DNA of 64,000 nt from an uncultured Kiritimatiellota bacterium (GTDB lineage: Bacteria; Verrucomicrobiota; Kiritimatiellia; RFP12; UBA1067), in the NCBI GenBank assembly GCA_934635045.1, contig CAKTZA010000009.1, positions 1-64,000 on the forward strand, read 5' to 3'. The notes under the pieces were generated by a model, which was given only the letters and a program-made list of their open reading frames with translations, made no database searches and was not told the origin of the DNA. Shown piece by piece: positions 61,890 through 64,000 of the stretch (position 1 is the first letter of the stretch; every line of letters begins with the position of its first letter). The translations under genes were made by a program, and so were the position numbers.

Positions 61890-62231
61890 TTACCCGATCG
61901 CCGCCGGCCCCTTCTCGCCGGTGCGGATGCGGATGCACTCGTCCATCGGCAGCACGAAGATCTTGCCGTCGCCGATGTCGCCCGTGCGCGCGCCCTCGAC
62001 GATGCCGTCGATCGTCTTCTGGACGAACTCGTCGTTCACCGCGATGGCGAGACGGATCTTCTTCAGGAGCGTCACCTCTTCGATGGCGCCGCGATACTGG
62101 TGGACGTAGCCCTTCTGCTGTCCGCACCCAAGGGCATTGGAGACGGACATCTTGTACACCTCGCGCGTGTACAGGGCCTGCTTGACGGCGTTGAGCCGTT
62201 CAGGCTGAATGTAGGCGATGATTAGTTTCAT
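61890..62231 (-). CDS. glnK: PII nitrogen regulatory protein (GlnK/GlnB type)
   Basis: A 113-residue PII protein that senses 2-oxoglutarate and ATP/ADP and blocks AmtB when nitrogen is plentiful. Visible are the start 'MKLIIAYIQPERLNAVKQAL', the T-loop 'GCGQQKGYVHQYRGAIEEV' and the B-loop 'TGDIGDGKIFVLP', with 'RIRTGEKGPAAI' at the end. In E. coli numbering Tyr46 is kept but residue 51, the uridylylation site, is Glu, so control by GlnD at that site is not possible. The gene precedes amtB and has its own sigma-54 promoter. Confidence 0.93.
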   Translation of the reverse strand: MKLIIAYIQPERLNAVKQALYTREVYKMSVSNALGCGQQKGYVHQYRGAIEEVTLLKKIRLAIAVNDEFVQKTIDGIVEGARTGDIGDGKIFVLPMDECIRIRTGEKGPAAIG

Positions 62232-62283
62232 CTGTTGCTTTCCTTGTTTGCGTCACCACGACATGCGGCAACGCAAAGGGAAA

Positions 62284-62299
62284 TGCAAAGGCCGTGCCA
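62284..62299 (-). promoter_or_regulatory. Sigma-54 promoter of glnK-amtB
   Basis: Minus strand TGGCAC (-24) - GGCCT - TTGCA (-12), an exact match to the consensus TGGCAC-N5-TTGCA, about 50 bases upstream of the glnK ATG. Expected start of transcription near 62272. No clear NtrC site was identified upstream. Confidence 0.82.
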
Positions 62300-62325
62300 T
62301 CGCCTACGCAGGCGCGGACACGGCC
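62290..62325 (-). terminator. Stem-loop downstream of pyrG, overlapping the sigma-54 promoter
   Basis: Arms GGCCGTG (62290-62296) and CACGGCC (62319-62325) enclose a second hairpin CGCCT-ACGC-AGGCG. On the minus strand the stem is followed by TTTGCATTT, a weak U-rich tail. The -24 and -12 boxes lie in the 3' arm and tail. Confidence 0.6.
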
Positions 62326-62414
62326 GAATCATTACGCGCGCTGTACAGATGCGGCAAGAGACGCAACACGCACTGTCTCACCGCGTCAAGGCGTCTGCGC
62401 GCGTTTCGCAAACG

Positions 62415-64000
62415 TCACTTAAGCGAACGCGCCGCAGGGGCCGCTTGCTTCCGCATCTTCAGCGCCGCCGCGACGAGTCCGTCGAAGAGCGGATGCGGCG
62501 CGGTCGGACGCGACTTGAACTCGGGGTGGAACTGCCCCGCGATGAAATACGGATGATTCGGCAACTCGACGATCTCGACAAGCGCGCCGTCCGGCGACGT
62601 GCCGGAAACGACCAGCCCCGCCGCCTCCAGCGCCTTGCGCCCCTCCGTGTCGTAGCCGAGCTCGTAGCGGTGGCGATGGCGTTCGGAAATCGTGAAATCG
62701 GCCTTGCCCTTCTCGCCATAGGCGGGCGCGTAGAGCTTCGCCGCGAGCGTCCCCTTCTTCACGACGCACGGATACGCGCCGAGGCGCATCGTGCCGCCCT
62801 TCTGCGTGACGCCCTTCTGCGTCTCCATGAGGTCGATCACCGGGTGCGTCGTCTTCGGATCGAACTCCGTCGAGTTCGCGTCCGACCAGCCGACGACATC
62901 GCGCGCGTACTCGATCGCCGTACACTGCATGCCGAGGCAGATGCCGAGGAACGGGATCTTGTGTTCGCGCGCATACTTGATCGCGAGGCACTTGCCCGGC
63001 ACGCCGCGGCTGCCGAAGCCGCCCGGCACGAGGATGCCGTTCACGCCCGCGAGCAGTTTGCAGTCCGCACTTTTTCCCTCTTCCTTGTTCTTTTTTACTT
63101 CCGCTTCCAGCTCCTCCGCCTCAATGCACTTCACGTTCACCTTGCAGTCATGCGCCATGCCCGCGTGGTGCAGCGCCTCGTGGACGGACTTGTAGGCGTC
63201 GCGGATCGCGATGTACTTGCCGACGAGCGCAATCGTGCAGCTCTTCTTCGGCTGCGTCGCCTTCTTGACGAGCGTGTCCCACACCGTGTGCTTGATCGGC
63301 CAGATGTCGAGGTGCAGCTGCTTCAGCACCTCCTCGTCCAGTCCCTGCTTGCGCAGCTCGCGCGGAATCGCGTAGACGGAGTCCGTCACGTCCTTCTCCT
63401 CGATGACGCGCTCGGGGCGGACGTTGCAGAAGAGCGCGAGCTTTTCGAGGTGCTCCTTCGGAATCGTCATCTCCGTGCGGCAGACGAGGATGTCGGGGAT
63501 GATGCCGATCGCGCGGAGCTGCCCGACGGAATGCTGCGAGGGCTTCGTCTTCAGCTCGCCCGCCGCCTTCAGGTAGGGGACGAGCGTCAGGTGCACGAAG
63601 CACGTGTTGTCCATGCCGTGCTCGAAGCGAAACTGCCGCGCCGCCTCCAGGAACGGCAGCGACTCGATGTCGCCCGACACGCCGCCGATCTCGCAGAGGA
63701 CGATGTCGCAGTCATGCTCGCCGGCGGACCTGATCGCGTCCTTGATCTCGTTCGTGATGTGCGGCACGACCTGCACCGTGCCGCCGAGGTAGCCGCCCGC
63801 ACGCTCGCGGGCGAGGACGGCCGAGTAGATGCGGCCCGACGTGTAGTTCGACGCCTTCGAGCAGGTCACGCCCGCAAAGCGCTCGTAGTGGCCGAGGTCG
63901 AGATCCGTCTCGGCGCCGTCGTCCGTCACGAACACCTCGCCGTGCTGGTAGGGGCTCATCGTGCCGGGGTCGACGTTCAGGTACGGGTCGAGCTTCTGCA
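62415..64000 (-). CDS. pyrG: CTP synthase, 5' end outside the window
   Basis: Converts UTP to CTP using glutamine. The visible 527 residues lack only the N-terminal P-loop region; the frame is open to the window edge ('QKLDPYLNVDPGT' precedes 'MSPYQHGEVFVTDDGAETDLDLGHYERF'). The synthetase part has 'CEIGGVSGDIESLPF'. The glutaminase part has 'LVPGGFGSRGVPGK' and the catalytic Cys in FLGICLGMQC, with 'ISERHRHRYE' near the end. About 12 extra residues (KKNKEEGKSADC) from an A/G-rich repeat lie between the two domains. The stop is about 90 bases before the stem-loop at 62290-62325. Confidence 0.96.
   Translation of the reverse strand, partial: QKLDPYLNVDPGTMSPYQHGEVFVTDDGAETDLDLGHYERFAGVTCSKASNYTSGRIYSAVLARERAGGYLGGTVQVVPHITNEIKDAIRSAGEHDCDIVLCEIGGVSGDIESLPFLEAARQFRFEHGMDNTCFVHLTLVPYLKAAGELKTKPSQHSVGQLRAIGIIPDILVCRTEMTIPKEHLEKLALFCNVRPERVIEEKDVTDSVYAIPRELRKQGLDEEVLKQLHLDIWPIKHTVWDTLVKKATQPKKSCTIALVGKYIAIRDAYKSVHEALHHAGMAHDCKVNVKCIEAEELEAEVKKNKEEGKSADCKLLAGVNGILVPGGFGSRGVPGKCLAIKYAREHKIPFLGICLGMQCTAIEYARDVVGWSDANSTEFDPKTTHPVIDLMETQKGVTQKGGTMRLGAYPCVVKKGTLAAKLYAPAYGEKGKADFTISERHRHRYELGYDTEGRKALEAAGLVVSGTSPDGALVEIVELPNHPYFIAGQFHPEFKSRPTAPHPLFDGLVAAALKMRKQAAPAARSLK

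Noticed and set aside
62232..62414. tRNA or riboswitch before glnK
   Set aside because: The pairing fits a terminator-like stem-loop and a sigma-54 promoter; no cloverleaf or known aptamer pattern was found.

Overview
The window looks like a GC-rich, Gram-negative genome with an outer membrane: it has a TonB-dependent receptor with exbB/exbD/tonB, a TorF-like porin and many exported glycoside hydrolases. The mix (GH92, GH2, GH97, a GH42-like enzyme, GH78-like and DUF6259-like enzymes, XylR-type regulators, exported beta-helix and lectin-like proteins, thrombospondin type 3 repeats) suggests a polysaccharide-degrading member of the PVC group, possibly Kiritimatiellota or a related Verrucomicrobiota lineage. 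That placement is inference. Every gene I can support lies on the minus strand, so transcription runs from high to low coordinates. I found no tRNA, rRNA, CRISPR array, integrase or transposase.

Layout in map order. (1) 0.1-15.6 kb is a mannose-glycan degradation locus: two GH92 enzymes, a large GH42-like protein, an exported beta-helix protein, a GH2 beta-mannosidase and a XylR-type regulator. A decayed AlbA_2-type regulator gene lies inside it. (2) 15.6-24.2 kb holds a DnaQ-like exonuclease, a CPA2 antiporter, then a tight operon DUF58 - sugar isomerase-like - exbB - exbD - tonB - TonB receptor. (3) 24.3-31.5 kb is an accessory island lying exactly between moxR and the DUF58 gene, which are normally neighbours. 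It carries an NgoMIV-type restriction-modification system, a DpnD-like small protein, an AlbA_2 regulator coupled to an unrecognised acidic protein, and a RhuM/PLD-like protein. Two pairs of direct repeats (475 bp and about 139 bp) give it the form of two cassettes with the same ends and different cargo. (4) 31.5-39 kb: moxR, a TetR regulator with an operator, a UbiA-like protein, dapB, and a membrane-anchored thrombospondin-repeat protein with a caspase-like C-terminus. (5) 39-54.8 kb is a second carbohydrate locus: an esterase-esterase-rhamnosidase fusion, a DUF6259-like glycosidase, a metallophosphoesterase, a lectin-like exported protein, a second XylR-type regulator, then miaB, an RNA m5U methyltransferase and GH97. 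(6) 54.8-64 kb is housekeeping: panC, rmlA, a BI-1 protein, nadE, a TorF-like porin, amtB-glnK behind a sigma-54 promoter, and a partial pyrG.

Three features run through the whole window. First, short dispersed repeats have entered coding sequences: a 13-bp GGGGTCTGTCCCC element occurs 12 times within nadE, and A/G-rich tracts lie in the DUF58 gene and pyrG. Second, several genes have a TATAAT box 7 bases before the ATG, which predicts leaderless mRNAs. Third, two exported-protein genes carry long C homopolymers in frame near their 5' ends and share an upstream 33-34 bp element, which suggests phase-variable expression.
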